64,000 nucleotides of DNA from DASUPK01 sp963815045 (GTDB lineage: Bacteria; Actinomycetota; Thermoleophilia; Solirubrobacterales; 70-9), in contig CAWFET010000003.1 in NCBI GenBank assembly GCA_963815045.1, positions 310,001 through 374,000 on the forward strand, in the 5' to 3' direction. The notes under the pieces were generated by a model, which saw nothing but the letters and a program-made list of their open reading frames with translations, was not told the DNA's origin and did no database searches. Position numbers and translations under genes: made by a program. This document shows, one piece after another, positions 1 through 8,666 of this stretch (position 1 is the stretch's first letter; each line of letters begins with the position of its first letter).

Positions 1-580
1 CCTCGCTCGCTGACACCGCATCGCCGAGCAGCACGGTGTCCGCCAGCCGATCCACCGAGAACTCGGCACGCGCGGCAAGCGCTCCCATGATCCGGGCCAA
101 GACCGGCTTCACAATGACTCCCGGGGTCAGGGCGATCTCGAGCTCCTTCGGGGCCACCGTGGGCTTGCCGTTGTTCGCGGCCTCGGGCTGGGCATAGCCG
201 AATCGAATCCTCGTTCGGCTTCCTCGCCCGGCGCCGCCGCTGATCTCGAAGCTGTCGGAGAGTGCGGCGATCAGGGGCAGGCCGAGGCCGAGCGAGGGAT
301 CGCCGTCATTGGCACGAGGCCTGAAGCCGTGACCCTCGTCTCCGACCTCGACGATGAGCTCGCTGTCGCCCGGCTCGGCGCTGACCAGCAGGGGGCCGGA
401 CTCGCCCTCGTAGGCGTGCAGGACCACGTTGTTGCAGGCCTCGGTCACGACCGTCTTCAGATCCGCGATCCGCGACCCGGTGAGGCCCAGGGCCTCGGCC
501 ACGCCGGCGATCGCCTGGCGTACGACGATCACGTTCTCCGCGGTCGCGGGCAGGCTCAGCTCGAAGCCGGCGGCGCTCAT
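1..580 (-). CDS. RsbW-like anti-sigma factor ATPase (HATPase_c), cut by window edge
   Basis: This is a serine-kinase-type anti-sigma factor that would bind and phosphorylate a STAS antagonist and sequester a sigma factor. Hand translation from the ATG at 580 gives 193 residues with no stop before base 1, so the C-terminus is missing. GHKL ATP-site motifs are present: the N box EACNNVVLHAY near residue 55, DEGHGF near 88, GLGLPLI near 105 and GRGSRTRIRF near 125. The ATG overlaps the TGA of the STAS gene (ATGA), the classic antagonist/anti-sigma pairing. About 60 residues follow the kinase core and match nothing I recognise. RsbW proteins usually end near 140-160 residues, so a C-terminal extension or second domain is likely. 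Family is clear; the partner sigma factor is unknown. Confidence 0.85.
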   Translation of the reverse strand, partial: MSAAGFELSLPATAENVIVVRQAIAGVAEALGLTGSRIADLKTVVTEACNNVVLHAYEGESGPLLVSAEPGDSELIVEVGDEGHGFRPRANDGDPSLGLGLPLIAALSDSFEISGGAGRGSRTRIRFGYAQPEAANNGKPTVAPKELEIALTPGVIVKPVLARIMGALAARAEFSVDRLADTVLLGDAVSASE

Positions 581-978
581 CTGGCCGGCTCCTCGGAGCC
601 CAGGGCCTCCTGGAAGGCCTCGTCCCGCCGGGCATGAACGGGCAGCTCGGTCCGCAGACCGGTCACCTCGAGCACGCGATCCACCGCGTCGGCGCCGTTG
701 TCATGGACCACCGCGAGGCCGATGCCGGCCTCGGTCGCGCGACGGCGCTCGTCGAGGATCACTCCGAGAATGGACGAGTCGATGAACGTTGCCGGGGAGA
801 GGTCGATCACGGTGGCGGTTCCTTCATCGAGCAGGCTGTCGATCCTCCGGCGGAGGGTCGGCGCGGTGCTCAAATCATGCTCGCCTGAAATGGTCAGCAC
901 GGCCAGTCCTGCGTCGTTGCGCTCGAGCGCGAGTTCCCCCGTTCGCACAACGGCGAAACTACCTTGATCGGGGGGCAC
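577..978 (-). CDS. STAS-domain anti-sigma factor antagonist
   Basis: This 133-residue protein is a single STAS domain of the SpoIIAA/RsbV type. The phosphorylatable serine motif is visible as ATFIDSSILGVIL near residues 64-76, after the beta strand TVIDLSP. It should bind the downstream ATPase, with phosphorylation switching it off. The start is GTG at 978, directly after the TGA of the upstream permease (TGAGTG), with a strong AGGAGG at about 983-988 inside the permease end. It is therefore translationally tied to the polyamine importer and overlaps the anti-sigma gene downstream. Such placement suggests that envelope or nutrient stress signalling is co-expressed with polyamine uptake; that link is inference. 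Confidence 0.9.
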   Translation of the reverse strand: MPPDQGSFAVVRTGELALERNDAGLAVLTISGEHDLSTAPTLRRRIDSLLDEGTATVIDLSPATFIDSSILGVILDERRRATEAGIGLAVVHDNGADAVDRVLEVTGLRTELPVHARRDEAFQEALGSEEPAR

Positions 979-1851
979 TCAAACCTCCTGATCAGGACGA
1001 ACCGCAGCGAGCTTGTCCGCACGTCGCTGCTGCCACACCGTGAAGATCATCGCGAACACGGTGGTGGCAAAGAGCATGGTGGCGATGATGTAGACCTGAA
1101 CCGGGATGCCTCGCTGGGCCGCGCCGAAGATGTAGAGGGGGAAGGTCACCTGGGTGCCGGCCGTGAAGTTGGAGACGACGAAGTCGTCGATCGACAGCGC
1201 GAACGCGAGCAGCGCCCCCCCGATGATCCCGGGCCAGATCAACGGCAGGGTGATCTTCCTGAAGGTCGTGAAGGCGTCCGCGCCCAGGTCCTGAGCGGCC
1301 TCCTCGAGGCTGCGATCGAAGCCGATCAGCCGCGAGCGCACCACGATGACCACGAAGCTGATGCAGAACATGACGTGGGCGATCAGCAGCGTCGAGAAGC
1401 CCAGCTGGAGGCCGTAGATCAGGAACATCGAGAGCAGCGAGGCGCCCAGCACCACCTCGGGTGTGGCGGTGGGGACGACGATCAGGTAGTTCGAGGCCCG
1501 GCGGCCGAAGAAGTCGTAGCGGACGAGGGCGAGGGCGATCATGGTCCCGAGCACGGTCGAGATCAGCGTCGCCAGCAGGGCCAGGCGGAGGCTGAGGAGC
1601 AGGGCGTCGGTGAGCTCCGAGATCTCGAAGGGATGCGCCCAGTGGGAGAGGGTGAAGCCCTGCCAGGTGAAGTTGAACTTGCCCGCGGGGTCGTTGAACG
1701 AGAAGACGATGATCAGGATGATCGGGATCAGCATGTAGGCGATCGCGAGCCCGCCATAGATCAGGATTCCGTTGTGCTTCAGCCAATTCCACGCACGAGA
1801 GGGCGCGGATTCGCGGCGGCGCTGGGGGAGTGTGGCGGCGTGGGCTTCCAT
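979..1851 (-). CDS. potC: Spermidine/putrescine ABC transporter permease PotC-like
   Basis: This is a 290-residue inner-membrane permease of the binding-protein-dependent type. It starts MEAHAATL at the ATG at 1851, two bases after the stop of the PotB-like gene. Hydrophobic segments recur through the protein, and the EAA loop that docks on the ATPase is visible as LEEAAQDLGADAFTTFRKI near residue 190, followed by TLPLIWPGI. The FSFND motif after the first membrane segment and the DDFVVSNFTAG segment near residue 225 are typical of PotC. It pairs with the upstream PotB, PotD and PotA to form one importer. Longer in-frame extensions upstream run into PotB and are not credible starts. Confidence 0.93.
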   Translation of the reverse strand: MEAHAATLPQRRRESAPSRAWNWLKHNGILIYGGLAIAYMLIPIILIIVFSFNDPAGKFNFTWQGFTLSHWAHPFEISELTDALLLSLRLALLATLISTVLGTMIALALVRYDFFGRRASNYLIVVPTATPEVVLGASLLSMFLIYGLQLGFSTLLIAHVMFCISFVVIVVRSRLIGFDRSLEEAAQDLGADAFTTFRKITLPLIWPGIIGGALLAFALSIDDFVVSNFTAGTQVTFPLYIFGAAQRGIPVQVYIIATMLFATTVFAMIFTVWQQRRADKLAAVRPDQEV

Positions 1852-1853
1852 CG

Positions 1854-2747
1854 CTACTCGACGACGTCCGCTCCGCCGATCTCTTCGCCCATCAGGGCTT
1901 CGGAGCCGGCGATCCGGATGTAGATGAAGACGATCACGAGCATCGCCGCCATCAACGTGAACGAGATGGCCGCGGCGGCCGGATAGTCGGTCTGCTTCAG
2001 GTAGAGCGACTGGATGACGTTGCCGATCATCGAGTTCTGGGCGCCGCCCAGGAACTGGGCGTTGATGTAGTCGCCGGTAGCCGGAATGAAGGTGAGCAGC
2101 GTCCCGGCGACGACGCCGGGCATCGAGAGGGGAAGGGTCACCCTGAGGAATGCCTGCCGGGAGGACGCGTACAGATCCTTGGCCGCCTCCACCAGGCTGG
2201 TGTCGAGCCGCTCCAGGCTGGCGTAGATCGGCAGGATCATGAAGGGCAGGAAGTTGTAGGTGAGGCCCGCGATCACCGCGGAGCTCGTCGCCAGCAGGCG
2301 GCCGTCGTTCGAGATGAGGCCGAGCGTCTGGAGGGTGTGGACCACGAACCCGTTGTCGGAGAGGATCGTCTCCCAGGCCAGGGTCCGGATCAGGTAGGTG
2401 GTGAAGAAGGGTGCCACCACGGCCAGCAACATCGCGTTCTTCCAACGCCCACCCCGGAAGGCGATCGCATAGGCGAGCGGGTATGCGATCACGAGGGCGA
2501 GGATCGTCGCAATCGCCGAGTAGCGGAACGCCCTGAAGAACTGGGTGTCATAGGCGCTCAGCGCGTCGGTGTAGTTCGAGAACTGCCAGTTGAAGCGGAA
2601 ATCGGGAAAGATCCCGCTGTCGAGCGAGAGCCGGCCCATGAAGTACATGGGCACGACGAAGAAGAGGATCAGCCAGAGGATCCCCGGCCCCAGCAGGAAG
2701 TACGGGATGAGGCGGCGGCGGAGGGCGACCAAGCGCTGGTCACGCAT
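1854..2747 (-). CDS. potB: Spermidine/putrescine ABC transporter permease PotB-like
   Basis: This 297-residue polytopic permease starts MRDQRLVALRRR with a first membrane segment at about residues 16-38. The EAA cytoplasmic loop (LVEAAKDLYAS, then RVTLPLSMPGV) lies near residue 195, and the GDYINAQFLGG segment follows near 225, as in PotB/PotH proteins. It sits between the binding protein (33-base gap, with a GGAGA-like ribosome site) and PotC (2-base gap), so the two permease subunits are made together. Substrate assignment to polyamines rests on family resemblance and on the linked aminotransferase/aldehyde dehydrogenase operon. Confidence 0.93.
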   Translation of the reverse strand: MRDQRLVALRRRLIPYFLLGPGILWLILFFVVPMYFMGRLSLDSGIFPDFRFNWQFSNYTDALSAYDTQFFRAFRYSAIATILALVIAYPLAYAIAFRGGRWKNAMLLAVVAPFFTTYLIRTLAWETILSDNGFVVHTLQTLGLISNDGRLLATSSAVIAGLTYNFLPFMILPIYASLERLDTSLVEAAKDLYASSRQAFLRVTLPLSMPGVVAGTLLTFIPATGDYINAQFLGGAQNSMIGNVIQSLYLKQTDYPAAAAISFTLMAAMLVIVFIYIRIAGSEALMGEEIGGADVVE

Positions 2748-2780
2748 CAGTCGTCTCCGCCACCTCTCATCGAACCTCTG

Positions 2781-3926
2781 CTAGCCGTTCAGGACGCCCT
2801 CGAACGCCCTGGTCACCGTCTGTTCCTCCTGGCCCGTCAGATTGGGCTGGGTGGAGCACTTCTTGGTGAAGTCCTCCGTCGGGAAGATCAACGGGTCGTT
2901 CACCAGGTCCGGGTTGGTGCTCTGGAATATCTGCTGCACACCATCCACCGGCGTGACATAGCTGTTGTAGGCCGCAATCTGCGCCTGGTTCTTCGGGTCG
3001 TAGACGTAGTTCATGAACGCCTCCGCCGCCGTCGGGTTGGGCGCGCCGACCGGGATCTCCATGTTGTCCGACCAGAGGATGCAGCCCTCCGTCGGCATCC
3101 GGAACTCGATCGCCGGGTTGTCGGCCTGCAGCTGGACCGCGTCACCGGACCAGCCGATGATCGCCGCCACGTCGCCGTTCGCCATGTCGCGGGTGTAGTC
3201 GTTGCCCGTGAAGCGGCGAATCTGGCCCGAGGCCACGGCCGACTTGAGCTTGTCGATCGTGTCCAGCCACTGCTGCTGGGTGGCCTTGTTCGGATCGATT
3301 CCGTCCGCCTTCATCACCAGGGGCACCGTGTCCCGCAGCTCGGTGAGCATCTCGACCTTGCCCTTGTACTGCGGGTCGAACAGGTCGTTGATCGAGTGCA
3401 CGTTCGGGGCCAACTTGGTGTTGACGATCAGCCCGGTCATACCGCTCTGCCACGGGATCGAGTACTTGCGTCCCGGGTCGAATGACGCGTTCTTCAGATC
3501 CGGGCGGATGTTCTTCTCGACGTTCGGGATCCCGGCCGGGTCGATGTTCTGGACGTAGCCGAGGTCGTGCATCTTCTGGGCCATCCAGTCCGTCACGACG
3601 ATCATGCTGCGCCCGCCCGACTGTCCCTTGGAAAGCAGGGGCTGCATCTTGGCGAAGAACTCCTGGTTGTCGTTGACGTCCTCGATGTAGTTGGTGTGGA
3701 CCCCGGTGGCCTTGTCGAAGTCCGACACCGTGTTCTTGTCGATGTAGAGCGGCCAGTTCGAGATGGTCATGTTGCCGTGAGGCGGGGGCTGGTACTTCAC
3801 GGTCTGCACGTTCTCCGATCCGCTACCGCCCTCGATCCCACCGCCGCCGCACGCGGCGAGAGCGATCGCGGCTGCGAACGCCCCGCCCGCCACGATCACT
3901 ACGCGGAATCTCCTCTTGCTCGTCAC
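2781..3926 (-). CDS. potD: Polyamine ABC transporter substrate-binding lipoprotein PotD-like
   Basis: This is an extracytoplasmic solute-binding lipoprotein of 381 residues. I place the start at the GTG at 3926 because AGGAGGAG lies just upstream (about 3929-3938). Extending further gives a Gln-rich leader that overlaps the ATPase gene. The signal ends in a lipobox (AAAIALAACGGG), so it should be lipid-anchored. The mature part begins NMTISNWPLYIDKNTVSDF, typical of PotD/PotF, followed by a central VTDWMAQKMHDLGYVQ and C-terminal NYVYDPKNQAQIAAYN. Cysteines near positions 285 and 360 may form a disulfide. The gene follows PotA by 22 bases. Confidence 0.92.
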   Translation of the reverse strand: MTSKRRFRVVIVAGGAFAAAIALAACGGGGIEGGSGSENVQTVKYQPPPHGNMTISNWPLYIDKNTVSDFDKATGVHTNYIEDVNDNQEFFAKMQPLLSKGQSGGRSMIVVTDWMAQKMHDLGYVQNIDPAGIPNVEKNIRPDLKNASFDPGRKYSIPWQSGMTGLIVNTKLAPNVHSINDLFDPQYKGKVEMLTELRDTVPLVMKADGIDPNKATQQQWLDTIDKLKSAVASGQIRRFTGNDYTRDMANGDVAAIIGWSGDAVQLQADNPAIEFRMPTEGCILWSDNMEIPVGAPNPTAAEAFMNYVYDPKNQAQIAAYNSYVTPVDGVQQIFQSTNPDLVNDPLIFPTEDFTKKCSTQPNLTGQEEQTVTRAFEGVLNG

Positions 3927-3948
3927 TTGCTCCTCCTGTCCGATTCGC

Positions 3949-5094
3949 TCAGGCTGCTTCCACTGCTTCTGGTTCTGCTGCTGCACCATTCCCCGCCGAC
4001 TCCTTGACCACGTGCATGTGGCCAGGGCTCCAAGAAAGCTTTACGTTCGCGCCGCCACCCGGGAGCCGCTGGCGCTCGGCCTCGTCCGCGTTGGGGACGA
4101 GCACGGTCATGCGGACGTCCTCGGTGAGCTTCACGATCAGCTGCGTGGCTGTGCCGAGGTAGAGAGAGCTCTCGACCAGGCCCTCGACGCTCGGGTCGCC
4201 GCCCCCGCCCTCGCCGATGGAGAGCTTCTCGGGCCGCACCACCGCGTGGCAGCGCTCACCGACCGAGAATCCCCTGGCGCCGGTCGCCACCTTGGCGCCG
4301 CTGTCGAGCTCGACCTCGCCCTGATCGCCGGTCTTGCGAATCACGCCGGGCATCAGGTTCGACACGCCGATGAAGCCGGCGACGAAGGTGGTGGTGGGGC
4401 GGTCGTAGACCTCCTCGGGGTCGCCGATCTGCTCGATTCGGCCGCGGTTCATGACCGCGATCCGGTCGGACATGGTCAGCGCCTCCTCCTGGTCGTGCGT
4501 CACGTAGACGAAGGTGATCCCGACCTCGCGCTGGATCTTCTTGAGCTCCACCTGCAGTCCCTTGCGGAGCTTCAGGTCGAGCGCGCCGAGCGGCTCGTCG
4601 AGCAGCAGGACTCGGGGGAGGTTGACCAGGGCGCGGGCGAGCGCCACCCGCTGCTGCATCCCGCCGGAGAGCTGGGAGGGGCGCCGGTTCGCCTCAGCGG
4701 CCAGCCCGACGCGCTCGAGCTCCTCGCGGACCCGCTTCTGGATCTCGCCCTTGTCGACGCCCTTGCGCTTCAGCCCGAAGGCGACGTTGTCCTTGACGCT
4801 CAGATGGGGGAAGAGGGCGTAGCTCTGGAAGACGGTGTTGGTCGGCCGCTTGTGCGGCGGGATGCCGACCATGTCCTGGTCGTCGATCGCGAGCCGGCCG
4901 TCGGAGACCTCCTCGAAGCCGGCGATCATCCGCAGCGTCGTCGTCTTGCCGCAGCCGCTCGGGCCGAGCATCGTGAAGAACTCGCCCTCGGCGATGTCGA
5001 GGTCGATCGCATCGACGGCGGTGAGCTCGCCGAAGCGCTTGGTGACGGAGTTGAGGACGACGCACGGGCCGCCGCTCTTGTCCGCCTCTGCCAT
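3949..5094 (-). CDS. potA: Polyamine ABC transporter ATP-binding protein PotA-like
   Basis: This 381-residue ATPase energises the importer. Walker A is GPSGCGKTT near residue 45, the Q-loop is VFQSYALFPH, the ABC signature is LSGGMQQRVALARAL near residue 142, Walker B is RVLLLDEPLGALD and the H-loop is YVTHDQEEA. A TOBE-like C-terminal domain follows from about residue 245. The ATG at 5094 overlaps the TGA of the universal stress gene (TGATG). A GTG one codon earlier is also possible. There is no separate ribosome site, so translation is probably coupled. Confidence 0.93.
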   Translation of the reverse strand: MAEADKSGGPCVVLNSVTKRFGELTAVDAIDLDIAEGEFFTMLGPSGCGKTTTLRMIAGFEEVSDGRLAIDDQDMVGIPPHKRPTNTVFQSYALFPHLSVKDNVAFGLKRKGVDKGEIQKRVREELERVGLAAEANRRPSQLSGGMQQRVALARALVNLPRVLLLDEPLGALDLKLRKGLQVELKKIQREVGITFVYVTHDQEEALTMSDRIAVMNRGRIEQIGDPEEVYDRPTTTFVAGFIGVSNLMPGVIRKTGDQGEVELDSGAKVATGARGFSVGERCHAVVRPEKLSIGEGGGGDPSVEGLVESSLYLGTATQLIVKLTEDVRMTVLVPNADEAERQRLPGGGANVKLSWSPGHMHVVKESAGNGAAAEPEAVEAA

Positions 5095-5507
5095 CACGGC
5101 CGCACGACCAGCACCGGAACATCTGAGGTTTGTACGAGCTTGTACGGAGTGGAGCCGATGATCGCTCCCTTGAGGGGGCTCTCCCCATGGCTGCCGACCA
5201 CGATCATCCGCGCGCCGTGATTTTCGCCGGCTGTGACCAGAGCGTCATGTGGATGCTCGTTGATCAACTCCACGGAGCATTCCACGCCTGCCGCCTTGGT
5301 GCTGTCGGCCCCCTCTTGTGTCACCTTCCGAGCGAACTCCTCGACCGCCCTTCGCTGCTCGGGTACCTCGCCTCCTCCATAGCCGCCCGGCGCCGAGCCG
5401 AAGACCAGCACGATGCTGTCGCCGAGTGCCTTGGCGAAGTCAGTGGCGTGACTCAACGCCGCCTTGGAGGCATCCGATCCGTCATATCCGACCACGATCT
5501 CGCTCAT
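5094..5507 (-). CDS. Universal stress protein (UspA family)
   Basis: This is a 137-residue single Usp domain. It begins EIVVGYDGSDASKAAL and ends with the nucleotide-binding signature GSHGESPLKGAIIGS near residues 105-119, fitting the G-2x-G-9x-G(S/T) pattern of ATP-binding Usp proteins. A strong GAGGAGGAGA ribosome site lies at about 5510-5519, overlapping the stop of the permease upstream. It sits between a permease and an ABC importer in one operon. Usp domains near transporters often act as nucleotide-dependent regulators, but that role here is inference. Confidence 0.92.
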   Translation of the reverse strand: MSEIVVGYDGSDASKAALSHATDFAKALGDSIVLVFGSAPGGYGGGEVPEQRRAVEEFARKVTQEGADSTKAAGVECSVELINEHPHDALVTAGENHGARMIVVGSHGESPLKGAIIGSTPYKLVQTSDVPVLVVRP

Positions 5508-5517
5508 CGTCTCCTCC

Positions 5518-7056
5518 TCAATCCGCCATCACGGAGGCTTCACCCTGGACCTTGCCCTCGAGGATTCCGGGCTGGGCCGTCTCGGACTTGCGCTTGAAGA
5601 ACTGCGGATAGGCGAAGTTGGCGATCACCATCACGAGCACTCCCACGAGCAGCATGCCCACGCCGATCGCGACTGGGACGCCGAACCCGAGGAACTTCCC
5701 GGCGTAGGTGTTCTCCACCTTGTTGTAGTCGATCAGGGCCTTGATGAAGATGCCGGTCAGCATCAGGCCGCCCACGAAGGGAACGACCCCGGCCATGAAG
5801 AAGTTGCGGGCGCTCTTGGTCAGCTCCCGGCGGTAGAAGAACGCGCAGGCGAAGCCGGTGATGCCGTAGTAGAAGGCGATCTGGAAGCCGAGGGCGCTGA
5901 TCGAGTCGCCGAGCACGTTCTGGCTGACGTTGATGATGATCAGCGTCCAGACCAGGGAGATGCCGCCCATCGCCAGGGTCGAGACGTCGGGCGTCAGGTG
6001 CCTCGGGTGAATCCGGCCGAACGCCTTCGGAATCGCACCGAAGCGCGCCATCGAGAGAGTCGTCCTCGCCGTGGGCAGGATCGTGGTCTGCGTCGAGGCC
6101 GAGGCGGAGGTCAGCACCGCGATGATCAGGAGCTTGTCCCACGGCGTGCCGAAGACGTCGCCTCCCAGCGCACTCAGGACGTCATCGCCGTGGTGCTTCA
6201 GGAAGATCGTCCCGGCGAAAGCTTGGGCTGACGCGGACACCGCCACGTAGATCAGAACGAGGAGAAGCGTGCTCATCACCGCCGCCTTGCCAGGTCCGGA
6301 GGCGCTGTCCTGGGACTCCTCGTTACAGCAGACGCCGCTGTCCCACCCCCAGTAGATGAAGACGCCGAGCAGCACGCCGTCGATCAGGGCGCTCCAACCT
6401 CCCGGCAGGCCGAAGGGCGAGAACCAGAAGAGCTCGATCGGGGTGCCCTGGTGGCCGATGTAGACGTGCCCGAGGGCGACCGCGCAGAAGACGCCGAGGA
6501 TGATCACCTCGGCTGTCAGCAGCACATACTGGGTGCGAGCCGAGAGCTCGATGCCCGTGTAACAGATCCAGGTCATCAGGGCGATCCAGACAGTGGCCGC
6601 GATGCTGACGTCGAGCAGGTTGTTGGCCGCGGCGTCGAGGCCGAAGAGCAGGAAGGTGTACTTGCCGGCGATGTAGGCGAGCGCCGCCATCACGACGACG
6701 TCGGAGACCACGATCGCCCAGCCGGTCAGCCAGCCGAGCCGGGGCCCCATGGCGCGGGTGACCCACGTGAAGCTGGTGCCGCAGTCGGGATCGGCCCGGT
6801 TGAGCCAGTAGTACCCCGCCGCGATCAGGAGCATCGGAACGAAGGAGACGATCATGACCGCCGGCGCGTGGGCCCCCATCCCGCCGACGGCGACGACGAA
6901 GCCGAGTGTGGCCGCCAGGCTGTAGGCCGGGGCCACCGAGGCCGTGGAGATGACCAGGTTCGAGAGGTAGCCAAGAGCCCCGGTCTTCAGGCCCTTGCCA
7001 CCCGCTGCGGAGCCCTCCGGATCGCTTGCCGAAATCGGAACCGCCGCGCTCTCCAA
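5518..7056 (-). CDS. APC-superfamily amino acid/polyamine permease
   Basis: This 512-residue secondary transporter has roughly twelve hydrophobic segments. The family's first helix is recognisable as LGYLSNLVISTASVAPAYSL, and the next conserved block is NRADPDCGTSFTWVTRAMGP. The start is a TTG at 7056 behind a strong GAGGAGGAGA (about 7061-7069). The first 25 residues are a polar cytoplasmic tail. It is the first gene of the leftward operon and faces the catabolic operon across a 218-base control region. A substrate such as putrescine, GABA or another amine fits the neighbours, but the sequence does not fix it. Confidence 0.88.
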   Translation of the reverse strand: MESAAVPISASDPEGSAAGGKGLKTGALGYLSNLVISTASVAPAYSLAATLGFVVAVGGMGAHAPAVMIVSFVPMLLIAAGYYWLNRADPDCGTSFTWVTRAMGPRLGWLTGWAIVVSDVVVMAALAYIAGKYTFLLFGLDAAANNLLDVSIAATVWIALMTWICYTGIELSARTQYVLLTAEVIILGVFCAVALGHVYIGHQGTPIELFWFSPFGLPGGWSALIDGVLLGVFIYWGWDSGVCCNEESQDSASGPGKAAVMSTLLLVLIYVAVSASAQAFAGTIFLKHHGDDVLSALGGDVFGTPWDKLLIIAVLTSASASTQTTILPTARTTLSMARFGAIPKAFGRIHPRHLTPDVSTLAMGGISLVWTLIIINVSQNVLGDSISALGFQIAFYYGITGFACAFFYRRELTKSARNFFMAGVVPFVGGLMLTGIFIKALIDYNKVENTYAGKFLGFGVPVAIGVGMLLVGVLVMVIANFAYPQFFKRKSETAQPGILEGKVQGEASVMAD

Positions 7057-7274
7057 GTTGTCTCCTCCTCCGTAGCCCGGTTGTTGGCCACTGCGGACGC
7101 CCGACCCTAAGAAGCGCGACGAATCGTCGCAAGGGGCGAAAGCCCTAAAAACGGATACCGGCCTTATACAGTCTGTACAAGTCCCCTGAGGCGGATTTCA
7201 CACATCTCCGCTTGTAGGGCCGAGCCCCTGTGGGTAGCGTTGTACGGTGAGGCTAGAGAGACTGGAGGAGTGGG
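7057..7274. promoter_or_regulatory. Divergent control region between import and catabolic operons
   Basis: This 218-base stretch holds the promoters of both operons and no gene. A short palindrome TACAG-T-CTGTA lies near 7167-7177 and is followed by GTACAA. TTGTAC recurs at 7240-7245. These are candidate operator half-sites, and the obvious ligand-responsive candidate is the PucR-type regulator encoded just downstream. A GGAGGAG-like ribosome site (about 7263-7269) precedes the ATG at 7275. The binding assignment is inference. Confidence 0.5.
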
Positions 7275-8666
7275 ATGGCAGCCAGCAGCGCCACGCAGAC
7301 CGCCAAAACTGAGGCAAATGCGCTCCAGGAGCAGGCACAACGCCACCTCTGGATGCACTTCACGCAGATGGGATCGTTCGGCCCCGAACACGAGGTCCCG
7401 ATCATCGTCCGCGGCGAGGGTTGCTACGTCTGGGACGACCACGGCAACCGCTACCTGGACGGACTCTCCGCCCTCTTCTGCGTCAACTCCGGCCATGGCC
7501 GCGCCGAGCTGGGCGACGCTATGGCGGCCCAGGTCCGGGAGCTCGACTTCATCACGGTCTGGAGCTACGCCCATCCGCGCGCCATCGAGCTGGCGACGCG
7601 GATCTCCGCCCTCACGCCCGGCGACCTGAACCGGGTCTTCTTCACCAACAGCGGCTCCGAGTCGGTTGAGTCGGCGATCAAGCTGGCGCGGAGCTATCAC
7701 CGGTCCAGGGGGAACGCCCTGAAGACGAAGCTGGTCGCGCGAGAGATCGCCTACCACGGCACCACCCTCGGAGCCCTGAGCGCCACCGGCATTCCCTCGC
7801 TCCGCGCCCAGTTCGAGCCGCTGGCGCCCGGCGGAGTCCACGTGCCGAACACCAACAGCTACCGCTGGCCGGAGGACCGCGACCCGCTCTGGGCCGCGGA
7901 CCAGATCGAGGAGCGGATCCTCTTCGAGGGCCCCGAGACCGTCTCGGCGGTGATCCTGGAGCCGCTCCAGAACGCCGGCGGCTGCATCCCGCCGCAGGAG
8001 GGCTACTTCCAGCGCGTCAGGGAGATCTGCGACCGCTACGACGTCCTCTTGATCTCCGACGAGGTGATCTGCGCCTGGGGCCGGCTGGGCCATTACTTCG
8101 GCTGCCAGCGCTACGGCTACCAGCCGGACATCATCACCGTCGCGAAGGCGCTCACCTCCGCCTACGTCCCGATGGGCGGGATGATCGTCTCGGACCGCGT
8201 CTTCGAGCCCTTCGAGGAGGGCACCTCGATGTTCGCGCACGGCTCGACCTTCGCCGGCCATCCGGTCGCGGCCGCGGCCGCGCTCGCGAACCTGGACGTC
8301 TTCGAGCGGGAGGACCTCTGCGGGCACGTGTTGGCCAAGGAGGATGAGTTCCGGGCGGCGCTCGAGTCCCTCTATGACATTCCGATCGTCGGAGACGTGC
8401 GAGGCGACGGCTACTTCTACGCGATCGAGCTGGTCAAGGACAAGGAGACCAAGGAGCACATGGAGGACGAGGAGTCCGAGAAGCTCCTGCGGGGCTATCT
8501 CTCCGGTGAGCTCTACCGGCGGGGCCTGATCTGCCGGGCCGACGATCGCGGGGACCCCGTGATCCAGTTCTCGCCTCCGCTGATCGCCGATACAGAGCAG
8601 TTCGAGGAGATCGTGGACGTACTGCGCCCGGTCCTCGAAGAGGCAGCCCGCCGCATAGGACACTGA
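7275..8666 (+). CDS. Class III PLP aminotransferase (putrescine/amine:pyruvate type)
   Basis: This 463-residue fold-type I transaminase carries the family landmarks. They are the N-terminal block VWDDHGNRYLDGLSALFCVN, the cofactor-binding SGSESVESAIKLAR, YHGTTLGALSATG, the SDEVICAWGRLG aspartate and the PLP lysine in TVAKALTSAYVPMGG near residue 290. Length and motifs match omega-amino acid/polyamine:pyruvate aminotransferases such as SpuC-like enzymes. It likely moves an amino group from putrescine or a similar diamine to pyruvate, giving an aminoaldehyde and alanine. Alanine dehydrogenase and an aminobutyraldehyde dehydrogenase lie in the same operon. Beta-alanine or GABA as donor cannot be excluded. 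Confidence 0.9.
   Translation: MAASSATQTAKTEANALQEQAQRHLWMHFTQMGSFGPEHEVPIIVRGEGCYVWDDHGNRYLDGLSALFCVNSGHGRAELGDAMAAQVRELDFITVWSYAHPRAIELATRISALTPGDLNRVFFTNSGSESVESAIKLARSYHRSRGNALKTKLVAREIAYHGTTLGALSATGIPSLRAQFEPLAPGGVHVPNTNSYRWPEDRDPLWAADQIEERILFEGPETVSAVILEPLQNAGGCIPPQEGYFQRVREICDRYDVLLISDEVICAWGRLGHYFGCQRYGYQPDIITVAKALTSAYVPMGGMIVSDRVFEPFEEGTSMFAHGSTFAGHPVAAAAALANLDVFEREDLCGHVLAKEDEFRAALESLYDIPIVGDVRGDGYFYAIELVKDKETKEHMEDEESEKLLRGYLSGELYRRGLICRADDRGDPVIQFSPPLIADTEQFEEIVDVLRPVLEEAARRIGH

Noticed and set aside
1830..3485. Long open frame on the plus strand opposite the permease and binding-protein genes (551 codons)
   Set aside because: It is antisense to PotB, PotC and PotD, is charged and low-complexity, and has no start signals. 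Long antisense frames are expected at this GC content.
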